DNA of 33,275 nt from a virus: the IMG/VR virus record IMGVR_UViG_3300006921_000005, positions 1-33,275 of that record, one strand, 5' to 3'. Below the pieces are notes generated by a model. That model did no database searches and was not told the DNA's origin. It worked only from the letters and a program-made list of their open reading frames with translations. The position numbers and the translations under genes are program-made. This document shows positions 1 through 5,387 of the stretch, piece after piece (within the stretch, counting starts at the first letter, position 1; every line of letters starts with the position of its first letter).

Positions 1-123
1 TGCCCTAAATATTGTTTTCCTAACCAAATACACATAGGTACGCTTTTTTTAGCTAGATTAAACTGGTATCGTCTTAATGCTATTTTGCCTACTACTGAGT
101 GCTTTTTATAGTAGTCCGCAAAA
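1..123. repeat. Terminal direct repeat (copy 1; copy 2 at 33153-33275), circularity of the contig
   Basis: Bases 1-123 are identical to the last 123 bases of the window. The repeat lies inside terS and the reading frame is continuous across the join, so this looks like assembly overlap of a circular or circularly permuted molecule of 33,152 bp and not a true terminal redundancy. I cannot see a cohesive end site in it. Confidence 0.9.
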
Positions 124-266
124 CTCATACTTTTATCGCGCTTTAAAGCCCTACTAATCGTATCCGCACTACAACCTAATACGTGCGCTATTTCTTCCTG
201 CGTGCATTGTATTTCGCATAGCTTGGTAAACTTATCATAATCTATTTCGATACGTGGTCTAGCCAT
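1..266 (-). CDS. terS: Terminase small subunit, N-terminal part (gene continues at the right edge)
   Basis: This is the first 88 codons of a gene that is cut by the window ends; joined to 33068-33275 it gives 116 residues. TerS binds phage DNA at the packaging start site and recruits the large subunit. Residues 19-42 look like a helix-turn-helix (C-T-Q-E-E-I-A-H-V-L-G-C-S then D-T-I-S-R-A-L). The following segment with K-H-S-V-V-G-K-I-A-L-R-R and then M-C-I-W-L-G-K-Q-Y-L-G-Q matches the central helices and the typical W-L-G-K-x-x-L-G-Q of many phage small terminases. The ATG at 266 overlaps the methyltransferase stop by 8 bases, so MTase comes before terS on the message only if transcription passes through. 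The terL start overlaps its 3' end by 11 bases. The position directly before terL supports the call. I am confident of the family and less so of the exact DNA site bound. Confidence 0.85.
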   Translation of the reverse strand, partial: MARPRIEIDYDKFTKLCEIQCTQEEIAHVLGCSADTISRALKRDKSMSFADYYKKHSVVGKIALRRYQFNLAKKSVPMCIWLGKQYLG

Positions 267-1404
267 TCTTCAAGATAGCCTTGTTACCTGTATAGTCTTC
301 CCATCTCTTTACTATTACATCACAATAATGAGGGTCAAGTTCCATACCATAGCATTTTCTATTAGTCTTTTCACAGGCAATTAATGTTGAGCCAGAACCA
401 AGAAAAGGGTCTAATATTTTTTTATAACCATCTAAAAATGAAAATAATTCTGTTAATAATTCTATTGGCTTTTGATGTGGATGAGGGCTATCGTCTCTTT
501 TTTTATATTCTCTGCTAATAGAAAAAACATTTCCTCCAAATTTCTTAAATTTTATTTCTTTTGTAAACAAAATTGCTTCCCATTGTTCTGCTAACCCCCC
601 TGCACCATTTAATCCTGCATTTTTTTTATCCCAAACTGCAATGGTTCTTAAATCTATATTTTTATTTTCTAACATTTTGAACGCTTGGTTAAATGTTCTC
701 CATTGCAGGAAAAAAACAAAATCCTTACAATCTATTTTATTAAAACAATTCTTAACACAATCAAAACTCTCATCCCCCTGTATTGTCCTAACTCCTAATT
801 GCCCCCTGCCATACTTCCCACTATTAGCATTGCCATAAGGAGGGTCAGTAAACACCATATCAGCCTTGTTACCATCCATCAACAACTCTACATTTTCCTT
901 CTTTGTAGCATCTCCACATAACAACCTATGCTCACCTAATAACCACAAATCACCTAATTTAGTAACTGCTTCTTCTACTTCGGGTATATCATCATCATCG
1001 GGTCGTTCTTCGGGTTCATCATCAATGCCTAGCTTTAATTCATCTTCAGTAAAACCCCAATCCAGTAGCTCATCCAAATCAAACCCGTTGGCGAGTAAAT
1101 CCCAATCCCATTCGCCCGTATTTTTATTCATACGTACATTTAGTTCACGCTCTTGCTCTAAGGTTAAATCTAATTCAACGCAGGGCACTTTTTTTATGCC
1201 CAAACCTTTAGCGCATCGTACCCGTTGGTGTCCACTAACGATTACGTTTAAACGGTCTGTATTAATATTAACTACGACGGGTTCAACGAACCCAAATGCT
1301 GATATACTGTCTGATAATTGTTTATGTTGGTCTTTGGTGAGTTGGCGAGGGTTGTAGTCGGCAGGATTTAGGTCATCTATAGCGTATTCTGTTAGTTTTT
1401 GCAT
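259..1404 (-). CDS. ParB-like domain / DNA N4- or N6-methyltransferase fusion
   Basis: This 381-residue protein is predicted to methylate DNA with S-adenosylmethionine. Residues 1-115 look like a ParB/sulfiredoxin-type N-terminal domain (N-P-R near 18-20, then S-G-H-Q-R-V-R-C-A at 57-65, the ParB box form). An acidic linker (P-D-D-D-D-I) follows. The methyltransferase has D-P-P-Y at 187-190 (motif IV) before F-L-G-S-G-S-T at 334-340 (motif I), the permuted beta-class order, and H-P-H-Q-K-P before it. This two-domain architecture is common in phages and genomic islands; in relatives it can protect the phage from host restriction or modify packaging and replication. No restriction enzyme gene accompanies it, so it is an orphan. 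The gene sits between the RusA-like gene and terS, with a GTTTAAAC palindrome at 1421-1428 just upstream and another inside it at 1246-1253. Its target site cannot be read from the sequence. The Shine-Dalgarno is weak. Confidence 0.9.
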   Translation of the reverse strand: MQKLTEYAIDDLNPADYNPRQLTKDQHKQLSDSISAFGFVEPVVVNINTDRLNVIVSGHQRVRCAKGLGIKKVPCVELDLTLEQERELNVRMNKNTGEWDWDLLANGFDLDELLDWGFTEDELKLGIDDEPEERPDDDDIPEVEEAVTKLGDLWLLGEHRLLCGDATKKENVELLMDGNKADMVFTDPPYGNANSGKYGRGQLGVRTIQGDESFDCVKNCFNKIDCKDFVFFLQWRTFNQAFKMLENKNIDLRTIAVWDKKNAGLNGAGGLAEQWEAILFTKEIKFKKFGGNVFSISREYKKRDDSPHPHQKPIELLTELFSFLDGYKKILDPFLGSGSTLIACEKTNRKCYGMELDPHYCDVIVKRWEDYTGNKAILKNG

Positions 1405-1420
1405 AGCATAACTTACTTAC

Positions 1421-1428
1421 GTTTAAAC
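1421..1428. repeat. GTTTAAAC palindrome family (19 copies in the genome)
   Basis: This intergenic copy represents a family. Exact copies begin at 1246, 1421, 2782, 5723, 8979, 9202, 12933, 16156, 17583, 19568, 20666, 21685, 26432, 28405, 29146, 29694, 30515, 32095 and 32854. About one is expected by base composition. Those at 1421, 8979, 9202, 16156, 19568 and 28405 lie between genes. The 13 inside genes use two different codon phases (TTT-AAA or TTA-AAC), so the motif is not a protein-level repeat. The role is unknown. Confidence 0.85.
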
Positions 1429-1462
1429 GCCATACAAAATATTTTTATTATTTCCAATTTAT

Positions 1463-1819
1463 TTATAATATTTCTCGGCTAATATAGATGTATTCGGTGG
1501 GTGCTTTAATTTGTTCTATTTTGGGGTTTTCTAGGTATTTAGGGGCATCGTCGAAGATAAAACCTTCGTGGGTGAGTGCGTCGATTAACTGTTTACATCC
1601 ACCTACTAGGTTATCGTAGTCTAATAGGCGTTTCCGACAACAAACAATAGCAAGGGTACACACCGCCCCAAGTTCTACCTTGCTTATTTTGTTTAGGGTC
1701 ATCTGATTCCTTACCAGTATTTGATAGTCTTGCCGTATTTTTCTTTTTTTCGACCAATGGAATTTATCCATCTGATTGCGACTATAAATTTTTGCAGGAA
1801 TTTCTATTAGTTCGGGCAT
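1463..1819 (-). CDS. RusA-like Holliday junction resolvase
   Basis: This 118-residue protein matches the size and motif of RusA-type endonucleases, which cut four-way DNA junctions during recombination and clear branched DNA before packaging. The signature is L-D-Y-D-N-L at 66-71 followed by K76, D80 and the D-D pair at 90-91, which correspond to the metal-binding aspartates and catalytic lysine of RusA (x-D-x-D-N-x-x-K-x-x-x-D). The N-terminus has the usual I-P-x-K-x-x-S-R-N form. The ATG overlaps the preceding gene by 13 bases, suggesting translational coupling. It lies with the Rad52-like, SpoVG-like and replication genes and close to terminase, which fits a junction-processing role late in replication. 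The remaining doubt is that the protein is divergent overall. Confidence 0.75.
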   Translation of the reverse strand: MPELIEIPAKIYSRNQMDKFHWSKKRKIRQDYQILVRNQMTLNKISKVELGAVCTLAIVCCRKRLLDYDNLVGGCKQLIDALTHEGFIFDDAPKYLENPKIEQIKAPTEYIYISREIL

Positions 1820-2241
1820 AAATGTTCTATCATTTCAATAGTATCAGAATCTCGAATACTCACATAGCCTATATATTTATCCACCAGTTCAGTATTACCA
1901 AACTCTGTGGTTTTAGGCAATGCCTTCCATTGCCAGTTAAAATTATAATTTATATAATCTAAATAGTTTATATCAAACACAAATAAATTACTATCCACCC
2001 TATTTACGTAAAGGAATTTTTTATTATGTATTTTCGAAAACTTTAAATTATAAGAAAATTTATCAAATTCTATTAGTAGCCTACCGTCATAGATTTTAGC
2101 CCTGTTTTTAATCTCTACAATTATTTCCGAATTATAGGCATCAAACCTAGAATAACTACGCGGATACATTTTTAAGTATTCGTGGGAATCCAAACAGTAC
2201 GCGTTAAACTGGTGCATAATCTCGATTTCCTCTTTTTTCAT
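1807..2241 (-). CDS. Possible PD-(D/E)XK-type nuclease
   Basis: I do not recognise this 144-residue protein by family. It carries a pattern of the restriction-nuclease fold: R-F-D near residues 32-34, then I-I-V-E-I-K-N-R around 40-47, i.e. D-x(n)-E-x-K, with alternating hydrophobic strands on either side (L-L-I-E-F-D, F-L-Y-V-N-R-V, L-F-V-F-D-I). That would make it a Mg-dependent DNA nuclease such as a VRR-NUC or a recombination exonuclease. It lies directly upstream of the RusA-like gene with a 13-base overlap, and its own start overlaps the stop of a tiny membrane protein gene by ATGA. The nuclease call is inference from motif and neighbours; a structural match would be needed to settle it. 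Confidence 0.45.
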   Translation of the reverse strand: MKKEEIEIMHQFNAYCLDSHEYLKMYPRSYSRFDAYNSEIIVEIKNRAKIYDGRLLIEFDKFSYNLKFSKIHNKKFLYVNRVDSNLFVFDINYLDYINYNFNWQWKALPKTTEFGNTELVDKYIGYVSIRDSDTIEMIEHLCPN

Positions 2242-2345
2242 ACAAACAGCTTAATCCACGCATAATTAAGCAATAAAAAAGCCGTCCATATTGCTATTAT
2301 GGTTAAAGTAGTTAAAATAGCTGATAGTGTTTTATTTTTTACCAT
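2238..2345 (-). CDS. Tiny single-span membrane protein (35 residues)
   Basis: This short gene starts at ATG 2345 after a good Shine-Dalgarno (AAGGAAAG, 5-8 bases upstream) and stops in an ATGA overlap with the next gene. The product is almost entirely one hydrophobic helix, from L-S-A-I-L-T-T-L-T to N-Y-A-W-I (residues 7-31), with a short lysine-bearing N-terminus (M-V-K-N-K). The positive N-terminus suggests N-in topology. An in-frame ATG 12 codons upstream (2381) has no good ribosome site, so I chose the shorter form. The function is unknown; small one-helix early phage proteins often act on host membrane enzymes or on superinfection. Confidence 0.6.
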   Translation of the reverse strand: MVKNKTLSAILTTLTIIAIWTAFLLLNYAWIKLFV

Positions 2346-2364
2346 AGTTGCTTTCCTTATCTTT

Positions 2365-2514
2365 TTAGAATTTAATTCCATATTTTTTATTCTTAGTGCC
2401 AGTAAGTTTGCATAATAGCCAAAATTTTACAGCTATCCACATACTACAATTTATTATAGTGATATACTTACCGTCCTTAATCTCCAGTTTAGATAAACGC
2501 GTCGTTTTCGCCAT
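2365..2514 (-). CDS. Small hydrophobic protein (49 residues)
   Basis: The ATG at 2514 lies inside the end of the upstream gene (26-base overlap) and the frame runs to TAA at 2365. The product begins M-A-K-T-T-R-L-S-K-L-E and has a hydrophobic stretch around residues 18-39 (Y-I-T-I-I-N, W-I-A-V-K-F-W-L-L), then a basic tail ending K-K-Y-G-I-K-F. It may be a membrane-associated small protein. The ribosome site is weak (GGAAAGCGAG about a dozen bases upstream). It fills what would otherwise be an unusual gap in a very compact region. I give it moderate confidence as a gene and no function. Confidence 0.4.
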   Translation of the reverse strand: MAKTTRLSKLEIKDGKYITIINCSMWIAVKFWLLCKLTGTKNKKYGIKF

Positions 2515-2830
2515 TGTATAAATGCTCGCTTTCCATTTCTTCTATTGTAATAATACCATCACGCAACCTAACAAATCTAAATACCTTATTTTGATTAGCC
2601 ACAGAATTGAAATACTTGAAAAAACGCGGGCTAAACTTAATTCCATTAACATAATACAGTTTTGTAGGGTAATCATAATAACAGTTGCTATTACGTTCGT
2701 ACATCGTCTGCAATGGAAACAGAATAGCTATTAAACATTTTGCCCATAATGGCAACCCTAACCGACCACCAATAGCAAGCCGTTTAAACAGCCTGCCGAT
2801 AAACTTTGCCCGCCATTTCTCATTAATCAT
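2489..2830 (-). CDS. Unknown protein with a hydrophobic segment (113 residues)
   Basis: I do not recognise this gene. The start is placed at ATG 2830 because it overlaps the TGA of the upstream zinc-finger gene as ATGA; a longer frame exists up to 2872 but would overlap that gene by 46 bases. The N-terminal 25 residues are basic (K-W-R-A-K-F-I-G-R-L-F-K-R-L), followed by an apolar stretch L-P-L-W-A-K-C-L-I-A-I-L-F-P-L around 26-40 that could associate with the membrane. The C-terminal half is mixed and ends acidic (E-E-M-E-S-E-H). A GTTTAAAC palindrome (2782-2789) is built into its coding sequence as F-K. It is probably translationally coupled to both neighbours. Confidence 0.65.
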   Translation of the reverse strand: MINEKWRAKFIGRLFKRLAIGGRLGLPLWAKCLIAILFPLQTMYERNSNCYYDYPTKLYYVNGIKFSPRFFKYFNSVANQNKVFRFVRLRDGIITIEEMESEHLYNGENDAFI

Positions 2831-3009
2831 AACTGCTTCCCCGTTCCTAAACATTCTTCGCAATCTTCCCACTCTGCACTATGCTCACCACAGCTAGGAC
2901 ATATATCACTTTCCCCAGCAGTAGCCGTAACATTATCTCCACAGCAGGTATATACAGCCCCACCATCTCCATCGCACTCTAGGCATACGGTTTGTTTAAC
3001 TTTACCCAT
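2827..3009 (-). CDS. DnaJ-type zinc-ribbon mini-protein (60 residues)
   Basis: This is a 60-residue cysteine-rich protein with C-L-E-C-D-G-D-G-G near the N-terminus, C-C, C-P-S-C-G in the middle and C-E-E-C-L-G-T-G near the C-terminus. The C-x-x-C-x-G-x-G elements match those of the DnaJ cysteine-rich domain and of anti-TRAP, the small Bacillus protein with the same zinc fold. It probably binds one or two zinc ions and another protein or RNA. The start has a good ribosome site (AAAGGAG 8-9 bases upstream) and directly follows the upstream stop (TAAATG). The 3' end is ATGA-coupled to the next gene. The zinc fold is well supported; the partner is unknown. Confidence 0.7.
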   Translation of the reverse strand: MGKVKQTVCLECDGDGGAVYTCCGDNVTATAGESDICPSCGEHSAEWEDCEECLGTGKQL

Positions 3010-3324
3010 TTATTCTAACTCCTTTTTTGTGAAATTAAAATCTAGTCTAGCAACCCCTGCACCTTCCAAATAACTGCAAAGCATTATCATATAGTCGCTA
3101 TGACTTAAACCTATTTCATCGTTTAACTCTCCACAAGTTTTTTGATCATCATAATCCTCGCCCCATATTCTTTTATGGAAAGCGTCAGAGCATTTAAAAT
3201 AACTACCATTATCTATAGCTTCATTACTTATGCTGTGGCTTTCAAACCATTCTGGCAAAATTAGGTTTTTATACTCTTTATTATAACGGGCTATACTATC
3301 CGCCATCGTTTCTTTATCGCTCAT
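3010..3324 (-). CDS. Unknown early protein (104 residues)
   Basis: No family is recognised. The start at ATG 3324 overlaps the preceding TGA as ATGA and has AAGGA 9 bases upstream; an alternative ATG at 3333 lies inside that ribosome site and is unlikely. The product is acidic, probably helical and soluble, with conspicuous W-F-E-S, F-K-C-S-D-A-F-H-K-R-I-W and L-S-H-S-D-Y-M-I-M-L-C-S-Y-L-E segments. It belongs to a run of small translationally coupled early genes between the replication gene and the RusA-like gene, a place where phages often keep host-takeover proteins. No membrane segment or signal peptide is seen. Confidence 0.65.
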   Translation of the reverse strand: MSDKETMADSIARYNKEYKNLILPEWFESHSISNEAIDNGSYFKCSDAFHKRIWGEDYDDQKTCGELNDEIGLSHSDYMIMLCSYLEGAGVARLDFNFTKKELE

Positions 3325-3572
3325 TTTCTGCATCCTTTACATATTTTTCTATCAAGTTTATAACTGGGCATCAACCCCTTTTCGTAATGTTCTTCCTCAA
3401 CATTTCTATATTTTTTATATATAAAATCAGCCTTTTTATATACTCGTTCACACTCTGGGCAGTATTTTAAGCGGTGTAACCTTTCCCGCTCATCATCTTT
3501 TTTATCTCGTTTTGCCCTTTGTCTATCCGTTTCCTTCATATCAGATATAGGTACTGCCCATTTCATCGTCAT
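3321..3572 (-). CDS. Small basic zinc-binding protein (83 residues)
   Basis: The protein has an N-terminal half very rich in charged residues (D-R-Q-R-A-K-R-D-K-K-D-D-E-R-E-R-L), then C-P-E-C around residues 38-41 and C-K-G-C at 79-82. Two C-x-x-C pairs about 40 residues apart suggest one zinc site holding the C-terminal half together. This form is common in phage HNH-like or DNA-binding small proteins, but no HNH histidines are visible, so I do not call a nuclease. The ATG at 3572 is 13 bases after GGAAGGAG, a little far; ATG 3566 is possible. It overlaps the next gene by ATGA. Confidence 0.65.
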   Translation of the reverse strand: MTMKWAVPISDMKETDRQRAKRDKKDDERERLHRLKYCPECERVYKKADFIYKKYRNVEEEHYEKGLMPSYKLDRKICKGCRK

Positions 3573-3581
3573 AAATTCGCG

Positions 3582-4376
3582 TTAGCTCCTTCCTATTGTT
3601 TTTGATAAATCAGACATATATTTATTTAAACCTTCAGTATCTATTTGTGATTCATCAACTGGCTCTGGTTTATTTTGATTTTTACGGAATAATTCATCTT
3701 TATGCGCTTTAAAATAACCATTCCAATCCTTTTTACTCCAAGTAGCCAACCTTCCTGCCGTACTCCAAGTCTTAAAGGTCTGAAATTTCATCTGCTTACC
3801 ATTTTGGGTAGGCTCTGAATAAAACAAATAAAACTCATCTAACATTTGATGACCGTACTTTTCTTCGTTTTTATCAGTAAAAATTTCTTTATTGAAATCC
3901 ATCATTAAAGTATTTATAGTTTTTTTCTTAACATTCTTAACATTCTTAACATTCTTAACATTCTTGTTTGTTGTTGGCGGTGTGTTGGTAGTGTGTTGGT
4001 GGCGTGTTGGTAGCGTGTTGTTATTATGTTGGCTATCTTGGTAAGCCGTGTAATTACAGATAGTTACCTGTGTTGCTTTGCTGTTGGTTTTGTAGTCAAT
4101 CATACGCATTAACTGCAAGTGCTTTAGGTAGGTTCTAATAGCTGTATTTCCCCACTTAAATACCCGACATAGCTTTTTCTGCGATGTGATTAATTCACCG
4201 CGTTTAACTGTAATAAGCTCGCCCTCAAATACCAGCTCGTTCTCTTTATGGTTAGCCATACAACACAACCAGATAAACGCTTCACGTTTGCTAAAAGGTT
4301 TTCTATCCCTATTAAAAAACTCTGTATCGAATATCTTGCGGTGCAGGGCAATATACCCCTTCACGCTCCCAACCAT
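3582..4376 (-). CDS. Replication initiator / replisome organiser (winged-helix N-terminus)
   Basis: This 264-residue protein has an N-terminus (Y-I-A-L-H-R-K-I-F-D, then K-P-F-S-K-R-E-A-F-I-W-L, L-I-T-V-K-R-G-E-L-I-T-S, then L-C-R-V-F-K-W, R-T-Y-L-K-H-L) of the type found in phage DnaD- or O-like replication proteins, a winged helix that binds the origin. A low-complexity linker rich in Thr, Asn and Lys follows (residues about 115-155, including K-N-V repeated four times). The C-terminal part (about 155-264) is helical with several Trp and may load the host helicase. No helicase or primase is encoded here, so the host replisome must be recruited. The linker DNA holds iterons and AT-rich repeats that look like an origin, as in lambda O. 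The start overlaps the upstream HTH gene by 16 bases. The exact family is uncertain; the role is well supported by position, linker and origin-like DNA. Confidence 0.7.
   Translation of the reverse strand: MVGSVKGYIALHRKIFDTEFFNRDRKPFSKREAFIWLCCMANHKENELVFEGELITVKRGELITSQKKLCRVFKWGNTAIRTYLKHLQLMRMIDYKTNSKATQVTICNYTAYQDSQHNNNTLPTRHQHTTNTPPTTNKNVKNVKNVKNVKKKTINTLMMDFNKEIFTDKNEEKYGHQMLDEFYLFYSEPTQNGKQMKFQTFKTWSTAGRLATWSKKDWNGYFKAHKDELFRKNQNKPEPVDESQIDTEGLNKYMSDLSKTIGRS
3925..3960. repeat. Four perfect 9-bp tandem repeats (TTCTTAACA), AT-rich, possible unwinding element
   Basis: TTCTTAACA occurs four times head to tail at 3925, 3934, 3943 and 3952, with a partial fifth at 3961. The period of 9 keeps the frame and encodes repeated K-N-V. 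The block lies directly next to the 11-bp iterons and is followed downstream on the coding strand by more AT-rich DNA, so it could be the melting region of an origin. Confidence 0.7.
3970..4035. repeat. Six 11-bp iterons (YGTGTTGGTRG), candidate replication origin
   Basis: Units of 11 bp begin at 3970, 3981, 3992, 4003, 4014 and 4025; the middle four share GTGTTG almost exactly, with two more degenerate outer copies. The period of 11 is not a multiple of 3, so the repeats do not follow codons and are best explained by selection on the DNA, one site per helical turn. They lie in the linker-coding part of the replication gene, as lambda iterons do in gene O. Confidence 0.65.
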
Positions 4377-4528
4377 ACTAATATCTGTTCGCCACGCTTT
4401 TCGCTTATCCTGCGTTCACCTTTACAGTATAGGCAAATAAGCATAGGGCTTACACCCAGTTTTAACGCTAACCATCGCTGGCTACGCTCATTTTTTACAA
4501 GTAATGCAACTAAAGTAGTATTATCCAT
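4361..4528 (-). CDS. Small helix-turn-helix DNA-binding protein (55 residues)
   Basis: The ATG at 4528 lies inside the end of the upstream gene (8-base overlap); a longer frame to 4621 runs deep into that gene and is unlikely. Residues 14-51 (R-S-Q-R-W-L-A-L-K-L-G-V-S-P-M-L-I-C-L-Y, then G-E-R-R-I-S-E-K-R-G-E-Q-I) form a Cro/XRE-like helix-turn-helix with the usual A-x-x-L-G-V-S at the turn. At 55 residues it is little more than the DNA-binding domain, as in Cro or Cox. It is the only clear small transcription regulator in the genome and sits immediately before the replication gene. It is a candidate binder of the operator-like repeats at 6918-6950 or of the GTTTAAAC sites, but nothing in the sequence proves either. 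Confidence 0.7.
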   Translation of the reverse strand: MDNTTLVALLVKNERSQRWLALKLGVSPMLICLYCKGERRISEKRGEQILVWLGA

Positions 4529-4910
4529 TGAATGTAACCTCGCATATTGTATTATGGTCATCGTCAGTATAAAACTGCACCCCTTTAGGATAAAAACTTC
4601 GAGTACCTTCCAATATTTCAACCCGCTCAGTTTCTATATCTACTTCAAATTGTACAAAATTACGACTATTTAAAAATACTAATTCATCTGAATCCTCAAA
4701 AACTACAGTAACCTTTTCTACAATAACACAAACTTCAAACCTATGCGACGAATAACCTGTAACCGCACGCCACTCTATTACACAGTTTTTTATTTCATCC
4801 TCAGTAGCACGCCAATCGTCAAACCTTATATCGCTTACATATTTTTTTAGTGTATCGTGCAAAAATGTTACATTAGTACCATCTATTCTACTTGTCAGCA
4901 TATTTTCCAT
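4521..4910 (-). CDS. Unknown early protein (129 residues)
   Basis: No family is recognised. The protein is acidic and rich in beta-prone alternations (F-E-V-C-V-I-V-E-K-V-T-V-V-F-E, V-Q-F-E-V-D-I-E-T-E-R-V-E-I). A helix-prone N-terminal third contains F-D-D-W-R-A-T-E-D-E-I. The start at ATG 4910 is firm: AAGGA lies 6 bases upstream and the region before it is non-coding. It leads a small operon with the HTH protein and the replication initiator, which it overlaps in sequence. It may take part in replication or its control, but this is position-based inference only. Confidence 0.7.
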   Translation of the reverse strand: MENMLTSRIDGTNVTFLHDTLKKYVSDIRFDDWRATEDEIKNCVIEWRAVTGYSSHRFEVCVIVEKVTVVFEDSDELVFLNSRNFVQFEVDIETERVEILEGTRSFYPKGVQFYTDDDHNTICEVTFNG

Positions 4911-4950
4911 ATCGTTCCTTAAATTAATTATCTATAAACTAGGCTTAAAA

Positions 4951-5023
4951 GGGGTGTACTGAATCGTGGTACAGCAACGCCCCCCTAAACCATTTAACCG
5001 CCTTTAATGGCTAAATATTAGCC
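4951..5023. other. Intergenic region with two inverted repeats
   Basis: The 113 bases between 4911 and 5023 hold two dyads. GGCTAA/TTAGCC with a 3-base loop (5009-5023) follows the stop of the SpoVG-like gene directly and may protect the end of that message, but no T-run follows it. TGTAC/GTACA (4955-4973) is enclosed by GGGG at 4951-4954 and CCCC at 4980-4985. Either could be a weak terminator or a processing site. Confidence 0.4.
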
Positions 5024-5386
5024 TTAAAACGGTATATCATCATCAGTAACCCCAGCACCTTCTGCTGGTTCACCACCTTTAGCGGGTAATGTAGCCCCAA
5101 CTGGCATATTACTGGGGTCGAGCTTTAAACCACCCTTACCCTGTAACTCTAGTGCTTTTGGAAGCAATGCCGTTACGCCATCATCGGTTAGTATAACTAT
5201 TTTATTATATTCGTCGTCTTTTGATTTTACTGACGGAACGCCTATAAATAAATCAGTTTTACCCTGCACCAGCTTAAAACCTTTTACGATTCCAAATCCG
5301 TGTATTTTAACATCGAAAAACGCTTTAATGTGCCCCCATTGTCCAACGTGCATACGCACTATCTCGAAAGGGTTTTCTGTTGTCAT
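5024..5386 (-). CDS. SpoVG-like nucleic-acid-binding protein with an SSB-type acidic tail
   Basis: This 120-residue protein probably binds single-stranded DNA or RNA. Residues about 18-66 (G-H-I-K-A-F-F-D-V-K-I-H-G-F-G-I-V-K-G-F-K-L-V-Q-G then L-F-I-G-V-P-S) follow the SpoVG core, in which a beta-hairpin is followed by x-x-G-x-x-G-L-F-V-A-M-P-S. The C-terminus is a flexible Gly/Pro/Ala-rich linker ending D-D-D-I-P-F at 115-120, the kind of acidic tip with which SSB proteins bind replication and repair partners. It lies 1 base after the Rad52-like gene stop, with AAGGA 8 bases before its ATG, so the two are probably co-expressed as an annealing protein and its strand-binding partner. The gene appears to fill the slot of a phage SSB. 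The tail is clear; the SpoVG assignment is by pattern only. Confidence 0.65.
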   Translation of the reverse strand: MTTENPFEIVRMHVGQWGHIKAFFDVKIHGFGIVKGFKLVQGKTDLFIGVPSVKSKDDEYNKIVILTDDGVTALLPKALELQGKGGLKLDPSNMPVGATLPAKGGEPAEGAGVTDDDIPF

Positions 5387-5387
5387 A

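Noticed and set aside
866-1357. A 163-codon plus-strand frame, Ser-rich
   Set aside because: Antisense to the methyltransferase; low-complexity serine runs mirror acidic codons of the real gene.
3925-4035. A CRISPR array
   Set aside because: The repeats are 9 and 11 bp, tandem and without spacers, inside a coding gene; they are iteron-like.
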